Source: Limisphaerales bacterium
Lineage (GTDB): Bacteria > Verrucomicrobiota > Verrucomicrobiia > Limisphaerales > UBA11358
DNA length: 41,825 nt
Assembly: GCA_003151855.1 (NCBI GenBank)
Contig: PLYV01000292.1
Span: 1-41,825 of the forward strand
Direction of reading: 5' to 3'
Shown here: positions 24,403 through 33,466 of the stretch, in pieces
How the letters are laid out: the number at the start of each line of letters is the position of its first letter
Position numbering within the stretch: position 1 is the stretch's first letter
Made by a program: the position numbers and the translations under genes
Notes under the pieces: generated by a model
Seen by the model: the letters and a program-made list of their open reading frames with translations, nothing else
Database searches by the model: none
Told to the model about the DNA's origin: nothing

Positions 24403-26944
24403 CTACACGATTTCACTTCTCGCGCTGACAGCTCGCGCAGAGACAACGATTGTCACAGTGAACGCCAATGCCGCCAACACGCCCCTCATGAGCAAGGCGC
24501 CTGCTCCCGGCGCGAAGCAGTTCCCGTATCCTCAGGTCATTCATTACGACGGTCATTGCCTGACGATTGAAGACAAAGACGTGTTCATCCGCAGCGCGGC
24601 GTTTCACTATTTCCGGACGCCGCGGGAGTTATGGCGTGACCGTTTTCAGAAGATCAAGGATGCCGGTTTCAATACGGTCGAAACCTATGTGCCGTGGAAT
24701 TGGCATGAACGCGATCTGCCCTCCAACCTCAGCGACTTTTCCAAGGTGGACCTTTCTGAAGCCGAAGCGTGGCTGAAAATGGCACAGGATGAATTCGGTT
24801 TCTACACCATTGTTCGTCCCGGGCCGTTCATCTGCGCCGAGTGGGCCGGCGGCGGTTATCCGCGCTGGCTGGCGAAGTTCGCGCCGGGAACAGGAACCAA
24901 CTTCTGGCTGCGAAGTGCCGAAGACACGCATATCGCCTGGAGCGTTCACTGGTATGACGCCGTGTGCAAGCTGTTCGCCCGCGAGCAAATCACGCGCAAG
25001 CCGAAGGGCGGCAAAGGCATCATCCTGATGCAAATCGAAAACGAATACGATCACCACAAATGCCCGGACAAGCCCAAGCTGCTGCGCGCGTTGTTCGCGG
25101 CTGTGACGAATGCGGGCGTGGACGTTCCGATTTTCACCTGTCTCACCCGCGAATGCCGGGAGAGCAGCGATCCGGTGCTTTCGCAGGTGTTCGATTGCGA
25201 TAATTACTATGTCGGCCTTACCGCCGCGCCGAGTTGTGCGCAACGGATGATGTCGCTGCGCGCCAAACAGCCGGACGCGCCGGGCTTTGTCACCGAATTG
25301 CAAGGCGGCTGGTTCGCGCTCGTGGGCGACCGGTTGAGCGAGGACAATTATTCCGACGCGCGCCATTACAATGCCATCAGCCTGATGTCGCTGCTCGGCG
25401 GCGCGTCGGGGCTGAACACCTACATGTTCGTCGGCGGCACGCATTTTGGCGGCTGGCAGGCGCGCGGACAAACGACCACTTATGATTACAATGCGCCGAT
25501 CCGCGAGTGGGGCGCGCGCGGTGCAAAATACGAAGTAGCTGAGGGCGTGAATCAGTTCATCCGCGAAAACGAAGCGCAGTTGTTGCGCGCCAATGGCGGA
25601 CCGTGTGAACTGCAAGGCGCGCCGACGAATGTCTTCGGCGGTGTGCGCGTCAGCCCGGACGGCACGCGCTTTGTATTCCTGGATAATACCGATCCGAAAA
25701 CTCCCGTCGCCGGCAAAGTCACGGTGATGCCTGGAAAAATCGTGAAGCCGGCCGGGTCGATTTACAACATTGACCAGGATGGCAACCGTGTGCTGATCAA
25801 GACGGATGACGCCGTGGCGGAGTCCGCGACGATTCCACCGTTCGATGTGGACTACGACCTGGTGCCGCTCGGTGCAAAAGTGCTGGTCATTCCGCCGGGG
25901 AAAGCGCTGGCGGAAGGCGTCTGGTATCCCAAACCGCAGAAGCCCATCGCACGCCCGGCCACGCTGCCCGCGCCGGTGCGAATCGCCACCGCGCTCAAGC
26001 ACAAAGATCCGCTCGACGGTTCGTGGCAGCCGCTGCCTGCCGGAAAATCATTGCCGGAGTTCGGAGTGAACGATCAGCGCTACGTGCTCTATCGCTCCCG
26101 GTTTTCTCTGACCGGGAATGACACCACCAATCTTTCCAAGCTTTTGATCAATACGTTCACTCGCGATCTGGTATCCGCGCAGGTGAATGGCCAAATCGCC
26201 GGGCGACTTTATCCCAGCGACGCCTACGCTGCCGCCGCGACGCGGAATACAAAAAAATCTTTCACCCGCATCGGCCCGGATGAATTCGACAATTCCTTTG
26301 AGGTCGGCGGCTTGTTGCATCCCGGAACCAACGAAATTGTTTTGCTTTATGAAAACATCGGGTTCGAGCACGGCTATTTTCCGATGGAGGAATTGAGCGG
26401 CGTCGGGAAGGCGGGCTTTTCCGACAATGAGAAAACCATCACCAAATTGCTAGACTGGCAGGTCGCCACGAATCTCGGCGGCGTCAGCGCCGGCTGGACG
26501 CAGCCTGATTTCACCGCGCACGACTGGAGCAAGGTCGCGCTCGACACCAACTCTCCGATTGCGCGCAAGGGCAACGGCATTCAGCCCAAGGATAATCAGG
26601 ACGCGCTGCTGACTTGGTATCGGCTGGAGTTCGAGTTGCCGGCGACGCGCGCTGGTCAATGGATTCCGTGGCGGCTGTTGATCAACGCCTCGGGCAACGG
26701 CTTCATGTGGCTCAACGGCCACGACATCGGGAAGCATTGGGAAGCCGGCCCGCAGCGCGAATTCTATTTGCCCGAATGCTGGCTGAACTTCGGCGGTGCT
26801 CGAAAAAATATACTGGTGCTCGGCCTTCGCCAAACGATGAATGGCGCCAAGGTCAAGGCCGCAGAGGTTTCGCCGTATCCATTAATTATGCTAGCCTCTC
26901 CGTCAATGCCGGACTCGAAGCCGACCGCATCGCCATCACATTAA
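24377..26944 (+). CDS. Secreted GH35 beta-galactosidase
   Basis: The frame opens with an ATG at 24335, directly after the GH43 stop, but the ATG at 24377 gives the proper signal peptide (MNRIKIVLLYTISLLALTARA) and an 855-residue product. The barrel has FHYFRTPRELW, VETYVPWNWHE, the GH35 signature region RPGPFICAEWAGGGYPRWL, acid/base Glu223 in MQIENEYDHH, and nucleophile Glu307 in TELQGGWF. Beta-sandwich domains follow, ending with a galactose-binding-like domain (GFMWLNGHDIGKHW, REFYLPECWL). It should hydrolyse terminal beta-galactose, for example from arabinogalactan or pectic side chains, in the periplasm or at the surface. It shares a transcript with GH43 and GH97 by position. The first codons are duplicated upstream of the GH51 gene. 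Confidence 0.93.
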   Translation: MNRIKIVLLYTISLLALTARAETTIVTVNANAANTPLMSKAPAPGAKQFPYPQVIHYDGHCLTIEDKDVFIRSAAFHYFRTPRELWRDRFQKIKDAGFNTVETYVPWNWHERDLPSNLSDFSKVDLSEAEAWLKMAQDEFGFYTIVRPGPFICAEWAGGGYPRWLAKFAPGTGTNFWLRSAEDTHIAWSVHWYDAVCKLFAREQITRKPKGGKGIILMQIENEYDHHKCPDKPKLLRALFAAVTNAGVDVPIFTCLTRECRESSDPVLSQVFDCDNYYVGLTAAPSCAQRMMSLRAKQPDAPGFVTELQGGWFALVGDRLSEDNYSDARHYNAISLMSLLGGASGLNTYMFVGGTHFGGWQARGQTTTYDYNAPIREWGARGAKYEVAEGVNQFIRENEAQLLRANGGPCELQGAPTNVFGGVRVSPDGTRFVFLDNTDPKTPVAGKVTVMPGKIVKPAGSIYNIDQDGNRVLIKTDDAVAESATIPPFDVDYDLVPLGAKVLVIPPGKALAEGVWYPKPQKPIARPATLPAPVRIATALKHKDPLDGSWQPLPAGKSLPEFGVNDQRYVLYRSRFSLTGNDTTNLSKLLINTFTRDLVSAQVNGQIAGRLYPSDAYAAAATRNTKKSFTRIGPDEFDNSFEVGGLLHPGTNEIVLLYENIGFEHGYFPMEELSGVGKAGFSDNEKTITKLLDWQVATNLGGVSAGWTQPDFTAHDWSKVALDTNSPIARKGNGIQPKDNQDALLTWYRLEFELPATRAGQWIPWRLLINASGNGFMWLNGHDIGKHWEAGPQREFYLPECWLNFGGARKNILVLGLRQTMNGAKVKAAEVSPYPLIMLASPSMPDSKPTASPSH

Positions 26945-26962
26945 TGATCATCGTCTCTGCAT

Positions 26963-26993
26963 CAAATATGAATAGAATCAAAAGCGTCCTGCT
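26963..26993 (+). repeat. Direct repeat copy 2 upstream of the GH51 gene
   Basis: Copy of 24372-24402 with a single T/G difference. It would encode MNRIKSVLL but then diverges and has no signal-peptide character, so it is probably a vestige rather than the GH51 start. Confidence 0.8.
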
Positions 26994-27039
26994 TGACCGT
27001 CATTCGCATAAAATCCAAGTGAAGCCCCGCCTCAACATC

Positions 27040-29019
27040 ATGAATACCATTGTTCGTTCTTCCTGCTTATGTGTCTTTGCGTTGGCAGGCGCGGTCTCCG
27101 CGGCTGCCGTCGGATCCAACGCGACGCCGGTGCAGATCCAGATTGATTGCGCCAAGCCGACGGTTGAACTCAGCCCATATCTTTATGGCCTTTTTTTTGA
27201 AGACATTAATTACGGGGCGGATGGTGGCCTGTATGCCGAGTTGGTGCAGAACCGGTCGTTCGAATATTTCAACATCGAGCCGCGCGACCGGCTCCGGGAA
27301 AAAACCGCCGGGGATATGAACCCGATGTATGCCTGGGAAGTGATCGAACGAGGCGGCGGGAAATGCCAAACGACGGTTTCGCGGTGGACACCGTTGAACC
27401 GGGCGAATGAGAACTACCTGACGATCTATATTGATAAGCCTGGCGATGGCGTCGGCGTCGCCAATCTGGGCTACGACGGAATTCGCATTGCGAAGGGTGA
27501 AACCTACGATGTTTCGTTGTATGCCCTCCTGCGGGACGGAGACAAGGACGAGTCGCTGGTGGTTTCTTTGGAGGGGGAAGATGGAACGGTCTATGGTTCT
27601 TTCCAGACCGGTTCCCTCACTCCGAGCTGGCAGAAGTATTCCGGAACGATTACTGCCTCACAAAGCACCGACAAAGCACGGCTGACCATTGTCACCAAGG
27701 CGAAAAAGGGAAAGCTTCTGTTGGATATGGTGTCGCTCTTCCCGCAAAAAACCTTCAAGGGGCGGAAGAATGGGCTTCGGCCGGATTTGGCGCAGGCCCT
27801 GGCTGATTTGCATCCAAAATTCCTGCGTTTCCCCGGTGGCTGCACTGTGCATGGTTACGGATTGGCCCAGGCTTATCGTTGGAAGGATTCGGTGGGCGAC
27901 GTGGCCAAACGCCGGGCGAACCACACGACTTGGGGTTATCATGAAACCTTGGGGTTGGGCTATTACGAATATTTTCAGTTTTGCGAAGATATTGGAGCCG
28001 CGCCGCTGCCGGTGCTTCCCGTTGGCGTTTCCTGTGGTTTTAATTTCTATGAATATGCCGACATGGATGAGTTGGACGACTGGATTCAGGATGTCCTCGA
28101 CCTGATCGAGTTTGCCAACGGATCAGTGGACAGCAAATGGGGCGGGTTGCGGGCGCGGATGGGCCATCCCGAACCGTTCGGCCTGAAATACATTTGCCTG
28201 GGGAATGAGGAACACGACAAGCCGCAAGTTAGAGAGCGATTTCCGCTCTTTGTGGAAGCCGTGAAAAAGGCGCATCCAGAAATCATGATCATCGGAACTT
28301 CGGGGATAGGGGCCAACATACCGCTGTATCCCTTGATGAAGAAACTGGGTGTCCATAGTTCCGATGAGCACTATTACAACGATCCGGCATGGTTTATCAA
28401 AAACCAGAACCGTTTTGACACGGTTGACCGGAATGGACCAAAGCGGTTCGTCGGAGAATATGCGTCCAACGGAAACACCCTGTTCAATGCGATCGCCGAA
28501 GCGGTTTACCTGACCGGCATTGAACGCAATGGCGATATCGTGGAAATGGCTGCTTATGCGCCCTTGCTGGCCCATGTGGATCATGTCCACTGGGGGAAGG
28601 CCAATATGATCTATTTCGACCGGCAAGGGCTGGTCAAGACCCCAAACTATTATGTGCAGCAAATGTTCAGTTGCAGCAAAGGGGATGTTTACCTGAGCAA
28701 CCGGGTGCTTTCCGAAAATACCAACGCAACACCCAACCTTGCCGTTTCCGCCACGCGCGACAACTCCGCCAAGGAGATCATCGTGAAACTGGTGAATTAC
28801 GGCGACCAGAAGGTGGATGCCGATATTTATCTCGAAGGCGTCACCCAGGTTGTCCGGAAGACCGAGGTTACGCTGTTGGCTGGCGATCCCAAAGCCGTGA
28901 ACACCTTGCAGCATCCCGATGTGGTCGTGCCCAAAACGACAGTTCTAAAAGCCGGAGAGCAGTTTGAATACAGGATCCCGGCTTATTCCGTCCAAATCAT
29001 CCGTATCGGAATGGAATAG
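27040..29019 (+). CDS. Secreted GH51 alpha-L-arabinofuranosidase
   Basis: The frame is open far upstream, inside the GH35 gene, but the ATG at 27040 gives a signal peptide (MNTIVRSSCLCVFALAGAVSAA) and a 659-residue product. Typical blocks are LSPYLYGLFFEDINYGADGG, LRFPGGCTVHGYG, ICLGNEEHDKP with acid/base Glu390, DEHYYNDPAW, and RFVGEYASNG with nucleophile Glu473. A CBM4-like sandwich lies between the N-terminal strand and the barrel (about 95-230), and a C-terminal beta-sandwich closes the protein (KEIIVKLVNYG). It should release alpha-L-arabinofuranosyl residues from arabinan, arabinoxylan or arabinogalactan. It is 95 nt after the GH35 stop and ends the five-gene run. Confidence 0.93.
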   Translation: MNTIVRSSCLCVFALAGAVSAAAVGSNATPVQIQIDCAKPTVELSPYLYGLFFEDINYGADGGLYAELVQNRSFEYFNIEPRDRLREKTAGDMNPMYAWEVIERGGGKCQTTVSRWTPLNRANENYLTIYIDKPGDGVGVANLGYDGIRIAKGETYDVSLYALLRDGDKDESLVVSLEGEDGTVYGSFQTGSLTPSWQKYSGTITASQSTDKARLTIVTKAKKGKLLLDMVSLFPQKTFKGRKNGLRPDLAQALADLHPKFLRFPGGCTVHGYGLAQAYRWKDSVGDVAKRRANHTTWGYHETLGLGYYEYFQFCEDIGAAPLPVLPVGVSCGFNFYEYADMDELDDWIQDVLDLIEFANGSVDSKWGGLRARMGHPEPFGLKYICLGNEEHDKPQVRERFPLFVEAVKKAHPEIMIIGTSGIGANIPLYPLMKKLGVHSSDEHYYNDPAWFIKNQNRFDTVDRNGPKRFVGEYASNGNTLFNAIAEAVYLTGIERNGDIVEMAAYAPLLAHVDHVHWGKANMIYFDRQGLVKTPNYYVQQMFSCSKGDVYLSNRVLSENTNATPNLAVSATRDNSAKEIIVKLVNYGDQKVDADIYLEGVTQVVRKTEVTLLAGDPKAVNTLQHPDVVVPKTTVLKAGEQFEYRIPAYSVQIIRIGME

Positions 29020-29368
29020 CGCGGAAGAATTGAACCCATGAACCTAAGAAAGCTCGCATTCGTCAACGGCTTGGCGCTCGTCGTGAATTTCGCCGGCCAG
29101 ATTGATGCGTTCTGAATTTACAACCGCGCACTGACCGCCTCGGGATCGCGCGTTTCCGTGCCGGTGTAATCCACGTTCCCGGCAGGTAAACAGCGCGCGA
29201 GGTTTCGTTTTCGTTATTCAACGCAATCATGTCGATATAAAAAATATATTCGTGGCATGTCTTGTTCAGTTTATCCAATGGGGGCGTTTCTGTCTTGTCG
29301 GTAAAAAATGGATTGGTGGCGTTTGAATTGGCTTGCGGCTTTTACCGTGCGGTGGACAAAATAGGGCG
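29020..29368. other. Gap between the GH51 gene and the sensor kinase gene
   Basis: The first part carries a LamG fragment (listed separately). The second part, from about 29200, is AT-rich (ATATAAAAAATATATTCG at about 29235-29252) and is the likely promoter region of the two-component genes. No clear -35/-10 pair or operator was recognised. Confidence 0.4.
29086..29142 (+). pseudogene. LamG-domain scrap
   Basis: The frame reads NFAGQIDAF, a TGA stop at 29113-29115, then IYNRALTAS. This matches the conserved end of LamG domains (F.GQIDDFRIYNRALTASE), for example DDFRIYSRALSAGEI in the lyase protein upstream, with the stop in place of the Arg codon. It is a relic of another secreted binding protein. 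Confidence 0.5.
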
Positions 29369-32300
29369 ATGCTCACTTTCGCCGTCGCAAAAAAATCGCT
29401 TGGCCGGTTCGCGCTGGTGTTCTCGCTGTCGGCCGCCGGTTTTTCCCCCGCGTCAGCCGCGCCGAATTATTTTACGCGCACCTGGCAAGTGGAACAAGGG
29501 CTGCCGCAGAACAAGGTTACTGCCGTGGTGCAGACACACGACGGCTACTTGTGGGTCGGCACCTACAATGGACTGGCGCGGTTCGATGGCGTTCGCTTCA
29601 CGGTTTTCGATGAAAAAAACACACCGGAATTGCACAATCGCCGCATCACGAGTCTGTTAGAAGCGACTGACGGAACCCTCTGGATCGGCACGGAAAGTGG
29701 CGACGTTTCGCAATACAAGGGCGGACACTTTTCTTCCGTGCCTCTGCGCGCCAACTGGGGTGACGGAAAAATTTACGCCATCACCGCCGATGACGCCGGC
29801 GACGTGTGGCTGATGAACGGGGCGGGTGAACTGGCCCGTGCGCGGGATGGCAAAGTGTTGTCGCCGCCCTCGGGCACGGTGACCAATGTCGTCTCCCTGA
29901 CGCGCGGGCGGGACGGCACGGTTTGGGTCAATCGGGAGGGACGGGTATCGCTTCTCAAGCAAGGCCAGTTGCTGCCCGTTGAATTATCGGAGCCTGGTTT
30001 AAAAACATATCTGACATATATCCAAGGAATTGCCGCGAGTCGCGATGGCGGGCTTTGGGTGGCCAGTTCTGGCAACATCCGCAAATGGAAAAACGGCCAA
30101 TGGGTCGCCGGCCAATCGGTCGCCGGCCAATTCGTCGCCGATTTGGACGCCGCGCCGTGGGGATATTCCACCGTTGCGAATTTCGTGGAAACTTCCTCCG
30201 GCGTGCTGATGGGCGGCACCGCAGTCAACGGCCTGTGGCTGGTTTTTCCTGATTCCACAAACACGCCCGCGTTGCACTTTAGCCGCACCAACGGATTGCC
30301 GTCGGACTGGGTGATTTCGTTGTGGGAAGATCGGGAAAAAAATCTGTGGTGCGGCACCGGCGCGGGGCTGGTGCTTGTTCGTCCCAATAACCTTGAAACC
30401 ATCTCGCCGCCGGACAAATGGAACGGCCGTGCCGTGCTCTCCGTTCTGCCGATGCCGGACGGCACGCTGTGGGCAGGCACGGAAGGCGCGGGACTGTATC
30501 GCTTGCAAAACGGCAGTTGGACGAGTTTCGGTTTGACGAATTACTCCTCGAATCAAGGCCTCCGCAATAACTTCATTTGGTCGCTGGCTGCGAACGACGC
30601 GGGGAAAATTTTGGCCGGCACGTGGGGCGGCGGATTATTTGCGCAGAAGGACGACTCGTTTGATTTCGCGTCGGGGCTGGAAAATGTTCTTTTGCCGATG
30701 CCGGCGCTTTTATTTTCGCACGATGGCCTTTGGATCGGCACGCCGGAGGGCGCGCTGCGTTATCAAAACGGAAAATCCAAGTGGTTCAAAGAAATCGCCG
30801 GCAAGCCGTTTGGCGACGTGCGCGCCATGGCGCAGGACAAATTGGGCGCATTATGGTTCGGCACTGCGGGTGGCGGCCTGGTGTGCTGGCAAAATGGAAA
30901 CTTCCACCGGTTCAAACAAGCCGACGGGCTGTCGTCCGACCTCATCGAGTGCCTGCATTTCGCGGACGACGGCGCATTGTGGATTGGCACGTTCGGCGGC
31001 GGGTTGGACCGGTTCAAGGACGGACAGTTTTCCGTCGTCAGTAGTGACCAAGGTTTGCCAAACAGCGTCATCGGCCACATTGAATCGGATGGACTCGGAT
31101 ATTTTTGGATGAGTTCCTATGCCGGTATTTTGCGCGCAAGCGAACTGGATTTAAACCGCTGCGCCGACGGGAAGTTGGCCGAGGTGCCATTTCTGACCTA
31201 CGGCATTAACGACGGCTTGCCGACAATTGAATGTTCGGAAGGTTCCCAGTCTGCGGGTGGCAAAACGGCGGATGGCCGGCTCTTGTTTCCCACGGCGAAG
31301 GGCCTCGTCGTAGTGGACCCGAGGGGCGCAAAAATCAACCCGCTGCCGCCGCCAGTTCGGATCGAAGCAATGCGCGTGGATGACAAAAAATTCGCGGACG
31401 GCTACGACGTCGGACCGCTGAAAGTTCCGCCGGGCCGGCACCGCATTGAATTTGAATACACCGGCTTGAGCTTTGTCGCGCCGGAAAAAGTGCGGTTCAA
31501 ATGCCGACTGAACAATTTTGAGACCGACTGGGCGGACGTCGGCACCAAGCGGGTGGCGACCTACAATTACATCCCGCCCGGGAATTATTCATTCCAAGTG
31601 ATCGCGTGCAACAACGACGGTGTGTGGAATGAGAGCGGCGCGAGCCTGAAGTTTGAGGTGCTGCCGTATTTCTGGCAGACCATGTGGTTCCGTGTTTTCG
31701 GTGGGGTGGCGACGGCACTCGGAGCCGGCGGGGTGGTCTGGTTTGACACGCGGCGGCGGATGCGCCGGCGGCTGGAAAAACTAGAGCGCGAGCAGGCCGT
31801 CGAACGCGAACGCTCTCGTATCGCGCATGACATTCATGATGATCTCGGCGCGCAACTCACGCGTATCACTATGTTAAGCGATTCCGCACGCGAGGAACTG
31901 GCTGATCCAATACAGGTGACGGACGACTTGAATCAGATTTACGACACGGCTCGTGACGCAACGCGCGCGATGGATGAAATCGTCTGGGCCGTGAATCCCA
32001 AGCATGACACGATCGAAAGTCTCGCGACCTACCTGGAAAAATATGGATTCGACTATCTCGACGCCGTGGGAATCCGTTGCCGACTCGATCTGCCCGTAAA
32101 ACTGCCGCCGCACCGGTTGACCACGGAAGTGCGGCACAATTTATTTCTCGCTTACAAGGAGGCGTTGCACAACGCTGTGAAACATGCGGGTGCTACGGAA
32201 GTGCGTATTGTCATTGCCTTCGAGGCGAAGACGCTTGAACTCGTCGTCGAAGACAATGGCCGCGGGTTTAGCCTTAACGATGGCACGAACAAAGGTCCAC

Positions 32301-32464
32301 GGGAACACGGACGCACTGCGGGCGGCAACGGATTGGAAAACATGAATCGCCGCGTGCGGGAGATTGGCGGCGAATGTCATATTGACAGCGAGCCGGGCCG
32401 TGGAACCAAGGTCAAGTTTCAGTTGTTGCTCAAGTTCGAGCCTGAAAAATCTAGGAATGAATGA
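29369..32464 (+). CDS. Two-component sensor histidine kinase with periplasmic beta-propeller and Y_Y_Y domain
   Basis: From the ATG at 29369 (a TTG at 29333 is less likely) the product has 1031 residues. A signal peptide is followed by many two-component-regulator propeller repeats (DGYLWVGTYNGLARFDG, DGTLWIGTESG, DGALWIGTFGGGLDRFKDG), then a Y_Y_Y domain (about 660-765, YIPPGNYSFQVIACNNDG). A membrane segment lies near 770-790. HisKA_3 dimerisation follows with phospho-acceptor His823 in IAHDIHDDLGAQLTRI, then a HATPase domain with the N-box EALHNAVKHAGA and VEDNGRGFS. This is the sensor architecture of polysaccharide-utilisation regulators in Bacteroidetes and Verrucomicrobiota, which sense oligosaccharides in the periplasm. 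Unlike hybrid systems there is no receiver or AraC domain; the partner regulator is encoded 36 nt downstream. Confidence 0.92.
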   Translation: MLTFAVAKKSLGRFALVFSLSAAGFSPASAAPNYFTRTWQVEQGLPQNKVTAVVQTHDGYLWVGTYNGLARFDGVRFTVFDEKNTPELHNRRITSLLEATDGTLWIGTESGDVSQYKGGHFSSVPLRANWGDGKIYAITADDAGDVWLMNGAGELARARDGKVLSPPSGTVTNVVSLTRGRDGTVWVNREGRVSLLKQGQLLPVELSEPGLKTYLTYIQGIAASRDGGLWVASSGNIRKWKNGQWVAGQSVAGQFVADLDAAPWGYSTVANFVETSSGVLMGGTAVNGLWLVFPDSTNTPALHFSRTNGLPSDWVISLWEDREKNLWCGTGAGLVLVRPNNLETISPPDKWNGRAVLSVLPMPDGTLWAGTEGAGLYRLQNGSWTSFGLTNYSSNQGLRNNFIWSLAANDAGKILAGTWGGGLFAQKDDSFDFASGLENVLLPMPALLFSHDGLWIGTPEGALRYQNGKSKWFKEIAGKPFGDVRAMAQDKLGALWFGTAGGGLVCWQNGNFHRFKQADGLSSDLIECLHFADDGALWIGTFGGGLDRFKDGQFSVVSSDQGLPNSVIGHIESDGLGYFWMSSYAGILRASELDLNRCADGKLAEVPFLTYGINDGLPTIECSEGSQSAGGKTADGRLLFPTAKGLVVVDPRGAKINPLPPPVRIEAMRVDDKKFADGYDVGPLKVPPGRHRIEFEYTGLSFVAPEKVRFKCRLNNFETDWADVGTKRVATYNYIPPGNYSFQVIACNNDGVWNESGASLKFEVLPYFWQTMWFRVFGGVATALGAGGVVWFDTRRRMRRRLEKLEREQAVERERSRIAHDIHDDLGAQLTRITMLSDSAREELADPIQVTDDLNQIYDTARDATRAMDEIVWAVNPKHDTIESLATYLEKYGFDYLDAVGIRCRLDLPVKLPPHRLTTEVRHNLFLAYKEALHNAVKHAGATEVRIVIAFEAKTLELVVEDNGRGFSLNDGTNKGPREHGRTAGGNGLENMNRRVREIGGECHIDSEPGRGTKVKFQLLLKFEPEKSRNE
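30094..30138 (+). repeat. Three in-frame tandem 15-bp repeats in the sensor propeller
   Basis: The units CGGCCAATGGGTCGC, CGGCCAATCGGTCGC and CGGCCAATTCGTCGC lie head to tail and encode GQWVA, GQSVA and GQFVA. They differ only at the bases that encode the middle residue, which fits recent slippage duplication in a propeller loop. Confidence 0.8.
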
Positions 32465-32500
32465 CTATGTGTGCTTCATTGGGCGTGGTAAGATAACAGA

Positions 32501-33166
32501 GTGAACCTTTCCGTTTCCATCATTGAAGACGACGCCTCGGTGCGTAAGATTCTGGCGAGATGGGTCAGTCAAGCCAAAAACTTCCGATGCGTCAGCCAGC
32601 ATGCCGATGCCGAGGACGCGTTTAAGAAACTACCCGGGCAAAATCCCGACGTGGTGCTCACGGACATCAATCTTCCCGGAGCAAACGGCATTCAATGCGT
32701 GCGCCGGCTCAAGGCTGCTCTGCCCGCGGCGCAATTTCTGATGTTGACGGTGTATGAGGATTCCGATCATATTTTTGAAGCGCTGGCGGCTGGCGCGAGC
32801 GGTTATCTGTTGAAGCGCACGCCGCGCGACGAACTACTCGCCGCCATCAAACAAGTCCATGAAGGCGGCGCGCCGATGACGAGTTACATCGCGCGAAAAG
32901 TGGTTCAGGCTTTTCAGCGCCAGCAATCCGAGAAGCCGGAAGTGAACGATCTTTCGCCGAGGGAATGGGAAGTGCTTGAACTGCTTTCACGGGGTCATTC
33001 TTATAAGGAGATTTCCAGCGCGCTGACGATCGGCATTCCCACGGTGAACACGCATCTCCACCGCATCTACGAAAAACTGCACGTGCGTTCCCGCGGTGAA
33101 GCGGTGGCCAAATTTTCCTCTTTTCCGCCGCGATTGCCGGTGTCCTCCACTCGTGCCCCGCGGTGA
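32501..33166 (+). CDS. NarL/FixJ-type response regulator
   Basis: The 221-residue product starts with GTG at 32501. The receiver domain (about 1-120) has the acidic pair in IIEDDAS, phospho-acceptor Asp55 in VVLTDINLPG, and Lys105 in GYLLKRTP. The C-terminal LuxR-type helix-turn-helix runs over about 145-210 (LSPREWEVLELLSRGHSYKEI, IPTVNTHLHRIYEKLHVRSR). It follows the sensor kinase by 36 nt and is almost certainly its partner. It would bind promoter DNA when phosphorylated. The flanking hydrolase operon and beta-strand protein genes are the natural candidate targets, but no binding site was identified. Confidence 0.93.
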   Translation: MNLSVSIIEDDASVRKILARWVSQAKNFRCVSQHADAEDAFKKLPGQNPDVVLTDINLPGANGIQCVRRLKAALPAAQFLMLTVYEDSDHIFEALAAGASGYLLKRTPRDELLAAIKQVHEGGAPMTSYIARKVVQAFQRQQSEKPEVNDLSPREWEVLELLSRGHSYKEISSALTIGIPTVNTHLHRIYEKLHVRSRGEAVAKFSSFPPRLPVSSTRAPR

Positions 33167-33466
33167 CCGAGCTGCCCACAGAGACAGGCTTTTTTTCATA
33201 ACCGGCTCATTAAAAAGCACATCAGTTTGCGCGAGATTGCGGGCATTTCGTCAGCCGCACACTTACTTCTCTCCGGTTTCCCGCCATAAATGATTTCATG
33301 GACATGACAAGTTTAGGGGCGGTGTTATTGTGTCAAGGTTATCCATCTGACAGTTGCGAACACCATCATGTTTGCCTGTTTGCATGGCCGGCAAACAAAA
33401 AAGAACGCGACACAATTGCAGAAGATATAAACCTGATTCAGCCACTAAACTGACCCAAGAAAAACC
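33167..33466. other. Non-coding stretch between the response regulator and the second beta-strand protein
   Basis: No gene was seen. A run of seven T at about 33189-33195 follows only a very weak stem after the regulator gene. A 7-bp inverted repeat, GTTTGCC (33370-33376) with GGCAAAC (33390-33396), lies about 70 nt before the next start and could be an operator or mRNA hairpin. Promoter elements could not be assigned with confidence. Confidence 0.4.

Noticed and set aside
24629-26002. 457-residue minus-strand open frame
   Set aside because: It is antisense to the catalytic region of the GH35 gene, with composition typical of a shadow frame and no motif.
33160-33200. Possible terminator after the response regulator gene (run of seven T)
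   Set aside because: The sequence before the T-run offers only about three base pairs of stem, so a terminator cannot be supported.
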